Positions 20,279 through 28,126 of a stretch of 45,488 nucleotides of DNA are shown here, in pieces (positions within the stretch are counted from its first letter, which is position 1; each line of letters starts with the position of its first letter). The stretch is from Cerioporus squamosus. Lineage: Eukaryota; Basidiomycota; Agaricomycetes; Polyporales; Polyporaceae. Made by a program: the position numbers and the translations under genes. The DNA is taken from the NCBI GenBank assembly GCA_022592435.1, contig JABYQS010000247.1, forward strand, positions 1-45,488, in the 5' to 3' direction. The notes beneath the pieces were generated by a model. The model was given only the letters and a program-made list of their open reading frames with translations, made no database searches and was not told the DNA's origin.

Positions 20279-23035
20279 TCAACGACGCCCATCCTTGTGG
20301 AAACCATCGCGTCCACCCTTGGGAGGCTTCGAGCCGTCCCGCTTATCACGTCCCGACGGGCCACGCCTGCCACGGTCCCCGAAGCGATCCCGACCTCGAT
20401 CGCGGCCGCGATCCCGTCCTTGTGTACGCTCCATGTCCTCCCAGTCGCGTCCGCCGCTCGTCGGCCGGGTCCTCGACGGCCCTGCTTGAGAGCTGTCGGG
20501 CCCGTACATCGGCCTACCGCGCTGGTTGCGCTGCGTTGGCCCGTCCGACGACGTTGCCGGTGCTCCTGCAGCCGTCAGTCTGCCGCACCGTTCGCGGCCG
20601 TCAATCGAGTACGAAGAACCGCCTGCTGCGGCAGGGCCGTTCCATCCGGCCATTCGAGGGAAAGGGCAAAGGTGAGAGGGATGGTCCGCACCTAGACACC
20701 CTGCGCATGCGGAGATCCTGCGCGCCCTCGCGATGGCGGTGTGGTACGACCCAAACGTAAGGTCCCGGAGCTCCTGAACCCAGCGACGCCAGACGCGTAC
20801 GCTCTGCGTCGGCGACCTCAGGAAGACGTTGGCGACGACTGTTTCGTTGTCCAACGTGTAGACCGTGACTCGGAGGGTGGCCATGACGCGTCGAAAAGCT
20901 TCGTCGAGGGGGATGTTAGCGTACTCCGGGTTCGCTCGGAGCATCTGTTCTATCCTCTGGCGGATCTGGGGGCGTTCGAAAGTCGAGCGGACCGCGCTTT
21001 CGATATTCGCCACGTTGTCTTCAAGGAAACCTTCGAGGGAGAGCAGGAGAGTAGGGATCTCGAGGGTGCGCCTACGGGGGAAAAATGTTATAGGACGAAA
21101 AGACCAGACGCGCCTTCTAAGCAGCCGATCGACGCCGTCGCGCGATAAGCCTGTTACCGCCCATTCCACCGGGCCTCGACCGCGATGGTTCGGGGTTTGG
21201 TCAGGCGCGATTACCAGAAAAGCCGACTCCCCGGTAACGTTCATTACCGCCCTCCTGACGTCCGAGGCCGTACGCCTGTTGGCGCCATAGCTCCTCGAGT
21301 AGCGAGGGTTGAACGTGCTGAGCGTGATGCTAGAGTTCACCGGGTCCGCCCATACCTCCTGGACCCAGTCGTCCGACATGCCACTAAGATGGACTTCCGC
21401 GTCGTGCCGGTGTACCTCCGGATCACCCTCCCTCGCGATGGGTGTTGGGCGTTCCTCCTCGCCTTCGATGGCAGCGCCGCCACGCCGAACTGCTTCAGGT
21501 AGGTTCTCGTCGTCGCCGACGTCGAAGATGTCAAGGCTACTGATGCGGTTGGACGGTGTCGGGGTCGACCCTACTGAGTGGTGCATTCCGGGATGCGCGC
21601 CGTTGTGGAGATGGTGCAGCGGGGCTCCCCGGGGAATATGAGCTGACCGAGGTGAGGATCGTCGGGTAGCGGGCTCGTCGTGCTCCATCCGCCGAGGTGA
21701 ACGTGCGTCCCAGTCCTGCGTAAACCTGCTGGCCACAGATCCGAGGAAAGGGCGTGACACGGCAGCTCGACGATGTTGACGCGTCGGCCATGGCGTGTCC
21801 TCCTCTCTGCTCCTCCAGTTCGCGCCGTGGACGGGTGGTAGTGAGAAGTCCTCGTGCATAGGGCCGGTTCCGGCAGACAAGTCCTGTTCCCAGCTAAAAC
21901 CACTATTTGGGGAGGCATGGCGTCTGCCGTCGAGTTCGCCGTCCTCAGTTACGTTCTCGACCGTCATGCGACGGTAAGTCCTCGATCCAGCGTCCATGCT
22001 CCTCGGGTCGGTTAGAAGGTCCCGAAGGCGGCGTCTGGCCTCGGAGCTGGTTTCGCTGGGAGGTAGAGACCCGTCAAGCATTGTCGCATCGCGGCTGGCT
22101 GGTTGCTCAAGAAAACTAGATCCCGACGCATCACGGCGAAGGCGGCTCGCCTCGGACCAGGCCATATCCTCAGTCCGTCGTTCGCTAGCCGACGGGCTCG
22201 GGCGAGGGGTGGTGTCCAACGTGGAGATCTCAAGTGCCGGTAGCGGCGTGCTGCTCATCGCCGAGCTCATGCGCGTTGTCGATGGAGAGTCGTGCATGCC
22301 GTGAGGGGTGGGGTATGAGCCGGAAACGTTGTTACGTTCGAGGATGCTGGTGGAGACGCTCTCTGAGCACGTGTAGTCAGAATTGATGGGCTGGCTCGAG
22401 AGTGGCGTAGACGTGGAGGGAAGGGACGGAGGAGGCATGCTCGCCTGGATGCGCTCGTCGGGTCGTGCGCTCCTCCACGGGTCCTCCATCCTGAACGTCG
22501 GACCAGGCCTCGGGGCCCGTGCCCTCGCCTTTCCTTTCCTCTTCGCCGCCTTCTTAGCCCTCTCGCCTGACGCCGGGGACGCGCCCCGCCTCCGCTTGCA
22601 TAGGGAGCTCGACCCCAGCCCGTTTGATGGAGTTGCCGTGACCGAGGGCCTTCTACCCACCCTTCGTTCTTCCGGTACGCTCCCGGTCGCGTTCCCGGCC
22701 GGTGGGACGTTCTCGCGCTCTACACTCGCTCCTGGGTTCGGGCGTTGGAGTGGCGGAAAGAGCAGCTGCAGGGGGTCCGGTCTAGTGCCGTTGTTGGCAG
22801 TCCCAAAGATGTGCGGGGATTGGAGCACCGAGGGCAGGTTGGAGCCCGAGATCACAGGGGTGGCGAAGTGCGCCCAATAGTCTTGGTTCGCCGGCATCTG
22901 GTCGTCGAAAGTGAGCGGGACGATTGGCGTAGAGACAGCACCCCCGGTTGGGGTAGGGGTCGCCGATGCGGTCGAAGACACGTAAATAGGGGAGCCGGGC
23001 AGGGAGGGGGAGGCTTCACCGTCCACGCTCGCCAT
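20279..23035 (-). CDS. LINE ORF D: gag-like nucleic-acid-binding protein with zinc knuckle
   Basis: The ORF is 918 residues long. The first 600 residues are Ser/Pro/Arg-rich and disordered, with a basic KKAAKRKGKARARA stretch near residue 170. A folded part follows from about residue 590 (ESAFLVIAPDQ, RVWSFRPITFFPRR, VTVYTLDNETVVANVFL, VWRRWVQELRDLTFGSY). Next comes one C-x2-C-x4-H-x4-C knuckle (CAGCLGADHPSHLC) at about residue 795. The C-terminus is an RD/RG-rich tail (RGRDRGRDRGRDRF). This order, core then zinc knuckle then basic tail, is that of LINE ORF1 proteins that coat the element RNA. It is in the same frame as ORF C upstream and may be the second exon of one protein. Confidence 0.85.
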   Translation of the reverse strand: MASVDGEASPSLPGSPIYVSSTASATPTPTGGAVSTPIVPLTFDDQMPANQDYWAHFATPVISGSNLPSVLQSPHIFGTANNGTRPDPLQLLFPPLQRPNPGASVERENVPPAGNATGSVPEERRVGRRPSVTATPSNGLGSSSLCKRRRGASPASGERAKKAAKRKGKARARAPRPGPTFRMEDPWRSARPDERIQASMPPPSLPSTSTPLSSQPINSDYTCSESVSTSILERNNVSGSYPTPHGMHDSPSTTRMSSAMSSTPLPALEISTLDTTPRPSPSASERRTEDMAWSEASRLRRDASGSSFLEQPASRDATMLDGSLPPSETSSEARRRLRDLLTDPRSMDAGSRTYRRMTVENVTEDGELDGRRHASPNSGFSWEQDLSAGTGPMHEDFSLPPVHGANWRSREEDTPWPTRQHRRAAVSRPFLGSVASRFTQDWDARSPRRMEHDEPATRRSSPRSAHIPRGAPLHHLHNGAHPGMHHSVGSTPTPSNRISSLDIFDVGDDENLPEAVRRGGAAIEGEEERPTPIAREGDPEVHRHDAEVHLSGMSDDWVQEVWADPVNSSITLSTFNPRYSRSYGANRRTASDVRRAVMNVTGESAFLVIAPDQTPNHRGRGPVEWAVTGLSRDGVDRLLRRRVWSFRPITFFPRRRTLEIPTLLLSLEGFLEDNVANIESAVRSTFERPQIRQRIEQMLRANPEYANIPLDEAFRRVMATLRVTVYTLDNETVVANVFLRSPTQSVRVWRRWVQELRDLTFGSYHTAIARARRISACAGCLGADHPSHLCPFPRMAGWNGPAAAGGSSYSIDGRERCGRLTAAGAPATSSDGPTQRNQRGRPMYGPDSSQAGPSRTRPTSGGRDWEDMERTQGRDRGRDRGRDRFGDRGRRGPSGRDKRDGSKPPKGGRDGFHKDGRR

Positions 23036-23095
23036 CGTATTACCACCCTGCTAAGAACGTGTCACATACCGTACATAGATCCTGACAAAGACTCA
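23036..23095 (-). other. ORF C / ORF D junction: 51-nt candidate intron or recoding site
   Basis: ORF C ends at a TGA that lies inside GTATGA. Fifty-one nt after the preceding ATG codon comes CTTAGCAG, and 12 nt later the first Met of ORF D. ORFs C and D share the same frame; only a TGA and a TAG lie between. Removal of the 51 nt (GT...AG, multiple of three) would fuse them without frame change. Stop-codon readthrough or termination-reinitiation are the alternatives. Confidence 0.5.
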
Positions 23096-23566
23096 TACCA
23101 TGGAGAGGGTGTTCGCCCATGATAACACCGGTGGAGGAAGTTCGAGGATCTCGTCGATGTCATCGAGCTGAGACCTAACCGGGCCGAGTACAGGAGTGCT
23201 GGTCATAGTCGGAGAAACATCCGCGCGGGTCCTGGTGGCCGGGACAGCGGGGGTAGTCATCGGCCAGACAACAACATTCGACGCAGCTGCTGGAAGCGCT
23301 GCGATCTGGGCATAGCTTCGGGGTGACAGCTGGTTGGGGTGCGGCGGCGGCAGCTCGTCCTCGGAAGCGATGGGCACCTGCCCGGGGGATTCCGGCGTCG
23401 CGGGGACGAGAATTATGGGAGGGCGACGGCCGTCGGGATCCAGAGGTGGAGTATTTTTGCCAGGTCCAGGTTCCTTGCGGTCAGGCATCGTGAAAGGGGG
23501 AGAGCGAGTAGTGGTCAAGTAGCGGGGGTAGTTCGAGGGAGGTTCCGCGAACTGGCTTACCCCCAT
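23093..23566 (-). CDS. LINE ORF C: N-terminal part of the gag-like protein
   Basis: This 157-residue Pro-rich frame includes SPRSYAQIAALPAAAS and, near its end, LPPPVLSWANTLSM. The SYAQIAA element recalls short motifs near the N-terminus of fungal gag/ORF1 proteins. The likeliest true start is the internal Met (MPDRKEPGPGK, residue 27). Its frame is the same as ORF D 57 nt downstream, so I read it as the N-terminus of ORF1, joined by splicing or readthrough, rather than as a separate protein. No fold is recognised. Confidence 0.55.
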   Translation of the reverse strand: MGVSQFAEPPSNYPRYLTTTRSPPFTMPDRKEPGPGKNTPPLDPDGRRPPIILVPATPESPGQVPIASEDELPPPHPNQLSPRSYAQIAALPAAASNVVVWPMTTPAVPATRTRADVSPTMTSTPVLGPVRSQLDDIDEILELPPPVLSWANTLSMV

Positions 23567-24247
23567 CTTCGAGTCCAGCTACTTATCCCATCCAGACCCG
23601 CGTTCGCATCCTATGCGCTATCTTCGGCCTCTGGCGGGGCGAATACTCGCACCTGAGGAGATGCGCTGTCTCGCGTCGTTCTTCTCAATTCCTTTGCAGG
23701 CGCCGACTTGATGGTTTGGTGTCAGCGTTTGCATGGCCCTGGGAACTGGTACCAAGTCACCTGTCGCATGACTTGCCCCATTAAGCCAGGTCGCGTGGCA
23801 TACAGAGTTTTAGCCGCGCAGTGACCGTGCCTTCGTCCCGCCACGTCTCCCTCGTCCCCCCTGAGCTCTTCTAGGCGAAGAAACTGCTTGCTACGTCAGG
23901 CCTGAGTCTCGAGTCCCAAGAGGTGCGACAACTATAGCTGGGGCGTTCGGCTTTGGGCTAACCACAAACAGAGTACTCGCATCATCGCCTTACAGGAGCA
24001 GTCCGCGCCGTGAGCCTGTCAGACTGTCAGACAACCTCAGCCGCCCTTCTTGGAGAAATGTAACCGCGGTGCGAGTAACTCGTCTCCAGATGCTCGGTCG
24101 CCCCTCAACAGTTCATGGGGCTTGAGCAGTCCACCCTCGTGCGTCGGTTCCTTCGCCACGTAGGCCCGCTCTGACCCAAAGCGATAGGCGTTGTACCCGA
24201 TTTTACCTCGAACGGTCGTACAGGTACATGGAGCATGCGTCAGCCTA
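23567..24247 (-). other. LINE spacer between ORF B and ORF C
   Basis: About 680 bp lack any substantial frame on the element strand; on the other strand only shadow frames occur. It may be a leader or internal promoter for the ORF C-E part of the element. Nothing specific was recognised. Confidence 0.4.
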
Positions 24248-24943
24248 TCAACGTTCGTGTTCGCAAGCAGCGTGCCCTCCTCGGCCAGGCTTGGCTTCGG
24301 CAGCCTCCTTCCAGCTCGTCAGACGCTTTGGGATCCTTCTCCTGCCTCCCCTCGCGCCCGGCCTCTCGCCGACATCCTCTTCCATCGTTTCCCAAAGGAA
24401 ATCCTCTCCCACGAGTCTCCTCCAGGGAGTCCAGCACACGCTAGCGCCGCATAGGGCATCCGCCGGCGATACTCTAACCACAGCCTCCGTGTTGAGGTCC
24501 GTTTCCTGCGCTTCCCGTCTCGTCTCCGTCGTTGACCCGTTGTTCAGCAGGACTGTGACTTCCGGTACGTAGGGCATTCTAACCCTCGCCGTTTTCACCG
24601 GGTTTACTGCGCATTCGTTTACAACCTCCAGGATCACCTTCCTTCCTTTCCATCCGACTACTCTGGTGACCGGTCCTACGACGTGCGCATCGTATGCGTC
24701 GTAGGTATCCGGGTCTTCCTCGGGAGTCGTGTACCATGCCGGTGTTGTTGCAAGAATCCTGACCCTCGACCCTATTCTTAACGGCATCTCCGGAGGGATG
24801 GAGGCCGAGTAGGTGTGGGTCCTCATCTCCTGGCTCGCCGTCGGCTTCAAGCGCGAGCGGTCCCCGGCGTAGCCTGCCCATCGCGCGTAGATAATGATCG
24901 GTTCGTCTTCGCGGACGCCATCGTCATGAAGGGTGTCATTCAT
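24248..24943 (-). CDS. LINE ORF B: accessory protein of unknown function
   Basis: This uninterrupted 231-residue frame on the element strand starts MNDTLHDDGVREDEP. The first two thirds have globular composition: IIIYARWAGYAGD, MPLRIGSRVRILATTPAWY, VVGPVTRVVGWKGRKVILEVV and VRMPYVPEVTVLL suggest a beta-rich fold. The last third is acidic/Arg/Gly-rich and disordered. No zinc motif, protease or enzyme motif is visible and I do not recognise the family. Standard two-ORF LINEs have nothing at this position. It could be a domesticated host fragment carried by the element or a lineage-specific accessory protein. The alternation of hydrophobic and charged residues makes a chance frame unlikely. Confidence 0.5.
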   Translation of the reverse strand: MNDTLHDDGVREDEPIIIYARWAGYAGDRSRLKPTASQEMRTHTYSASIPPEMPLRIGSRVRILATTPAWYTTPEEDPDTYDAYDAHVVGPVTRVVGWKGRKVILEVVNECAVNPVKTARVRMPYVPEVTVLLNNGSTTETRREAQETDLNTEAVVRVSPADALCGASVCWTPWRRLVGEDFLWETMEEDVGERPGARGGRRRIPKRLTSWKEAAEAKPGRGGHAACEHER

Positions 24944-25478
24944 CGCGACCGCCAGGCGGCGTCCTACGACGGGAACTCGATGGTGAGTAGATCCGGTGAT
25001 GGGTGGTGAGTAGAGACGTTACTGGGAGGTGAGTAGAGCCGGGGAGGTGATGTGCTCGTAGATGATGTAACAGCGCAGGCGTAATGCTGGTGGCGGTAGG
25101 GCAGGCGACGTAGCTGCTTGCCACACATCTTTGCTACTTATAGCCTCGGTCTCGAGGGTACCCTTTCGCGCTTATATCATGTCCTAGTTTACAGTAGACT
25201 TCGTCGGTGCCTGGCCTTGAACTATGGGTCCGAAGAGGTTTCCTCGTTACCTTCCGGTTGAGTGGCACATCAGGTCGCGGGTTCTGGCAAGTCTCATGGG
25301 ATCGCGCTTTCCTCGATCGGGGAGGGACTTCCCAGGGCCGTGGCAGACATCGGACAGTACGCCCGGCGCATAGTCCGAGGGATAGTCTTAGTCATACATC
25401 GTGAGTTTCAGACATAAACAACATCCTGCCCAGACATAACTCCGTAGTCCATATGTTAGAACCTCGCTGCGCTCGTCG
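24944..25478 (-). other. LINE spacer between ORF A and ORF B
   Basis: About 535 bp without a coding frame. At 24980-25060 a motif (TGAGTAGA or close variants) recurs several times, a small degenerate tandem-like stretch just upstream of ORF B. Confidence 0.35.
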
Positions 25479-26180
25479 CTATCCTACGAGCAATCCTTGC
25501 GGCCGACTCGATTGCTCCGACCTCGGGGTCTCCTCGATGCCTAGGCGTGGCTCCTCAGTGTCCAATCCATGCTCCCCGGTGATCAGGCTCATCCGTAGGC
25601 TCTCAACAGAGCGCTCCGAGTTCGTGGTGAGATCGGCGGTCATCGATGAGGCTGTCGCCTCCGCCGTGGGGAGTGTCAGCGCTGGCGATGCAGGGGGCGG
25701 GGTGGGGGGGAGGAAACGTGGGATTTGTTCCGTTTTCTTCGTCAGGTTCGTCCACAACGCCCTCATCCTCGGAGCTAGGTTCCTCATCGACCATCCAGCC
25801 GCTGTGAGACGTCTTTCCACCACCAGGAAGTGGCAGTCGCCTCCCAGCTCGCCCTCGTCTGTCTCTGCCCGACGTACAATGAACTCGACATAGTTCTTCT
25901 CCACCGCTCTAGCTCGTTCCACCATTACCCAGGCAAGGTGCGTGAATGTGGGGGAATCGTATGTGTAGAGCTTCAGTCTGATCCCTGCGCTGATCAGCAC
26001 TGCTGGTTTCTCCACCAGCATGTAGGTGTCTGGGTTGTCGCCTACACCCTCCGCTGCTTTCCTGACAATCGCCGTGTAGGAAAGCATGTGCCGCTCGGGC
26101 ATTGCAATGATGCCTGAGGCTGAGGGGAGATGGGTGGGATCGGTGGGCCACAGAGATGGGTGGCGACGTGGCATGCACAA
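25479..26180 (-). CDS. LINE ORF A: accessory protein of unknown function
   Basis: This uninterrupted 233-residue frame has likely usable Met codons at residue 1 and at MPERHMLSYTAIVRKAA (residue 27). That SYTAIVRKA segment resembles the SYAQIAA stretch in ORF C, hinting at a gag-derived N-terminus. The centre is globular (YMLVEKPAVLISAGIRLKLY, FTHLAWVMVERARAVEKNYV, EFIVRRAE, DCHFLVVERRLTAAGW). The tail is Pro/Ser/Glu-rich. There is no recognisable catalytic or metal-binding motif. It is the first well-formed ORF after the element's 5' end, about 1 kb in. Its role is unknown; a partial gag duplication is one reading. Confidence 0.5.
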   Translation of the reverse strand: MCMPRRHPSLWPTDPTHLPSASGIIAMPERHMLSYTAIVRKAAEGVGDNPDTYMLVEKPAVLISAGIRLKLYTYDSPTFTHLAWVMVERARAVEKNYVEFIVRRAETDEGELGGDCHFLVVERRLTAAGWSMRNLAPRMRALWTNLTKKTEQIPRFLPPTPPPASPALTLPTAEATASSMTADLTTNSERSVESLRMSLITGEHGLDTEEPRLGIEETPRSEQSSRPQGLLVG

Positions 26181-26453
26181 GCGGCCAAGCAGTATTGCTT
26201 AAGGACTGTTCGGGCCATCGTCCGACCGGTGCTAGATTTAAAATTTAGGGGGATAGACGGAAGCGAAAAACAGTCCGTGATCCCCTTCTTTCACTTCAGC
26301 TGGCTCACACGTGCGAGGTTGCTATCAAAAAGGGAGCAGTCGCGGCCGACCTGAAGGGCTACAAGGGTACTTGTGTCAGTTATGCTTCCTGGAGAGGAGT
26401 TACAGAGCCGATCGGCAGCTTGCAATACCAGTTTGCAGTATACGGGACGGGCC

Positions 26454-27197
26454 CTAGTTCCTCGGGCTTTTTCGAGAAGATTCCGTACCCCAGCACTGTG
26501 GTCCATGGATGAGCCAGGCAAGTGCAGCCGTCGAGCTCCGGCTCGTTGACGACAGGATTCGAGGGATCTTCCTTCCAGTGAGCGTACACGCTAGCGTCTC
26601 GGCACACTCGTAGCAAGAGAGCTTCCGTAGTGCACTGGCATGATGCCGTCTCAACTTTTTAGAGATCGGTTTAGCAGGGACACTTTGCCCGTCTACCAAA
26701 ACATCTAGGCACATTACCCTAGCGTTTCGCGGGTGCTTCGTGTCGGGGCCCGGGGGCCCAGAAGCCGTGAGAACTCTCGGCACGTGGGGGGGACTCCGAG
26801 GAGTCCGAGCGTTTTGCATTCGCTCGTCAGCAGTCTTTGTCAGGTTCGTTTCCAACTGAGTCACCAAGCAGGCGTTTGATACGCTCCTACTCCTCATTTG
26901 GGGTGGTTTCATAAAGGCAGACTCGGAGGTCTGCAGCATCAAGCTTGCACCGTCGGAAGATCCGACACGCTCACACACCGGTGGAGCCAGGTAGTACACC
27001 TGCAGCCTAAAAGGCTTGCGCGGAGCGCATATACGTTGTCTGGCATAGTTGGAGGTCTGAGAGGCCTCTGCCTGCTTGTCAGAGTCGACGTAGCCTACTA
27101 CGGGAGCGGTTGAACATCTACTAGAGGCACATATCGTGATATCAGACCCAGGTATGGCTGCTCCTAGGAGCCAGGGACCGTGGGAAAAACGCGCCAT
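26454..27197 (-). CDS. Uncertain ORF at the LINE 5' end
   Basis: A 247-residue open frame starts 28 bp inside the element. Its composition (Ser, Arg, Cys scattered, no hydrophobic periodicity) looks more like a chance frame over a 5' UTR than a folded protein. It is listed because it lies where an additional ORF would be expected; I would not rely on it. Confidence 0.15.
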   Translation of the reverse strand: MARFSHGPWLLGAAIPGSDITICASSRCSTAPVVGYVDSDKQAEASQTSNYARQRICAPRKPFRLQVYYLAPPVCERVGSSDGASLMLQTSESAFMKPPQMRSRSVSNACLVTQLETNLTKTADERMQNARTPRSPPHVPRVLTASGPPGPDTKHPRNARVMCLDVLVDGQSVPAKPISKKLRRHHASALRKLSCYECAETLACTLTGRKIPRILSSTSRSSTAALAWLIHGPQCWGTESSRKSPRN

Positions 27198-27225
27198 GGT
27201 GGCGGTTGAAGGAAGAGGAGCTCCT

Positions 27226-27237
27226 CGGAGTTCGGTA
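27226..27237. repeat. 12-bp target-site duplication (5' side of the LINE)
   Basis: CGGAGTTCGGTA is identical to 14079-14090. It joins flank sequence shared with the right arm (TTTTGGCTGTGAGG side) to element sequence. It sits next to the palindrome GAGGAGCTCCTC (27216-27227) at the element's first bases. Confidence 0.9.
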
Positions 27238-27409
27238 TTTTGGCTGTGAGGAATGGTCGGACACTGAACTGGTCAGCGCTTCAAACCTGACCCCGAGGAA
27301 TGCATCCTCGTGAGTCGTCGTTCTCGCAAGCTTGCACATAATCGGAGACGACACATTTGCTCCGAAAGAGAGTCGTGATTGACGAACCATCGTCCGCGAA
27401 CTCCAACCC

Positions 27410-27414
27410 AAAAA
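27410..27414 (-). terminator. RNA polymerase III terminator of the left tRNA-Asn
   Basis: Five consecutive T on the tRNA strand, 17 bp after the tRNA 3' end. The right-arm copy has six T at the matching place. Confidence 0.6.
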
Positions 27415-27430
27415 GTGCGTACCATATATA

Positions 27431-27513
27431 CTGCCCCAGTGAGGCTCGAACTCACGACCTTCCGATTGCGGGAAGTAACAGTCGGACGCTGTGACCAACT
27501 CAGCCATGGGGCA
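27431..27513 (-). tRNA. tRNA-Asn (GTT) with a 9-nt intron, left copy
   Basis: A full cloverleaf can be drawn. Acceptor TGCCCCA pairs with TGGGGCA, discriminator G. D-stem GCTG/CAGC, anticodon stem TCCGA/TCGGA, T-arm GTGAG-TTCGAGC-CTCAC. The anticodon loop CTGTTA...A holds GTT (Asn) with a 9-nt intron (CTTCCCGCA) after position 37, the normal site for nuclear tRNA introns. Box A and box B (GGTCGTGAGTTCGAGCC region) are intact. It differs from the right-arm copy at one mature base (C/T in the D-loop) and at five of nine intron bases. Confidence 0.92.
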
Positions 27514-28126
27514 TATACGTTAGCGACCTAGCAGTCTGCTTGAGCATATCGTCCCCACTTCCAACGAGGCCTGCTTGCACAGTAACAGTAACACTAGCTT
27601 ACTGCGGACCGTGGAACCTTGAAGCAAACGTAAGGTACCGGCGCACGACAGATGAAATATTGTATGAACAAGATCGCTGTAGCACGAAGGCAGGACCAAC
27701 TGGCATTGGATATACGATTAAGCATCAGCTATCGGACGACGGCGGTGTACATCTCAGACGCAAGCTGAGACAATAACTACTTAGTTCAAGCTACGGTATA
27801 TTTGATGGGTAATAATCGTGAGTGTGATGACTCCGTGCTTGCAGCTGGAGCACCGTTTGGCCTATGCAGATCGTGGTTATGGTTGCGGGTCGTGGGTTGT
27901 AGTGCGCGATGCAGGAGACTCGAGAGTGTGTTGTCGAAGCGGAAGGAGCGGCGCCTCTACTGACTAGTATACAGAAGGTCAAAAGCAGGGATACAGAGCG
28001 AATTGGTCATGATGGGTAATAGATAGATAGATAGCAAGGTATGATGCGTGCGATGATGCGAGGGATGACAATGAGCGACGAAAATGCAAGGGGGTGGGCA
28101 GCGAGTTGCGAAGTGGAAAAGAACGC
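27514..28126. other. Stretch between tRNA-Asn and the PLC 3' end
   Basis: About 610 bp without a credible gene. Near 28018-28033 there is a short ATAG tandem repeat (about four units). The part nearest 28126 is presumably the PLC 3' UTR. Confidence 0.45.

Larger units (their letters stand above)
14091..27225 (-). mobile_element. 13.1-kb multi-ORF non-LTR retrotransposon (Tad-like LINE)
   Basis: The element is bounded by a 12-bp target-site duplication and ends in a 23-nt poly(A) tail (14091-14113). The pre-insertion site survives in the right arm of the inverted duplication, so the 5' end is fixed near 27225. All substantial ORFs run on the minus strand in this order: an uncertain ORF (27197-26454), ORF A (26180-25479), ORF B (24943-24248), ORF C (23566-23093), gag-like ORF D (23035-20279) and the endonuclease/RT/RNase H ORF E (19824-14354). 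Endonuclease of the APE type, RT and RNase H in one polyprotein, with a preceding zinc-knuckle protein, match fungal Tad/I-group LINEs. At 13.1 kb it is much longer than the roughly 6-8 kb usual for such elements. One frame break in ORF E and a changed RNase H residue suggest this copy may be inactive. Confidence 0.92.
27226..27513. repeat. Left arm (outer 288 bp) of the inverted duplication
   Basis: The reverse complement matches 35788-36032: the tRNA gene, its oligo(T) terminator and about 160 bp downstream up to the LINE target site. It was contiguous with 11225-14090 before the LINE inserted. Similarity stops at the 5' end of the tRNA, which therefore marks one end of the duplicated segment. 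Confidence 0.85.

Noticed and set aside
26454..27197. 247-residue ORF at the LINE 5' end as a further accessory gene
   Set aside because: Its composition is not protein-like and it begins only 28 bp inside the element. It is kept only as a low-confidence feature.
27226..27513. tRNA-derived SINE, because two tRNA-Asn copies share about 160 bp of downstream sequence ending at the same point
   Set aside because: The common end point is the LINE insertion site, not a SINE tail. Past the LINE the similarity continues for 2.9 kb at 14090-11225, so this is one large inverted duplication.
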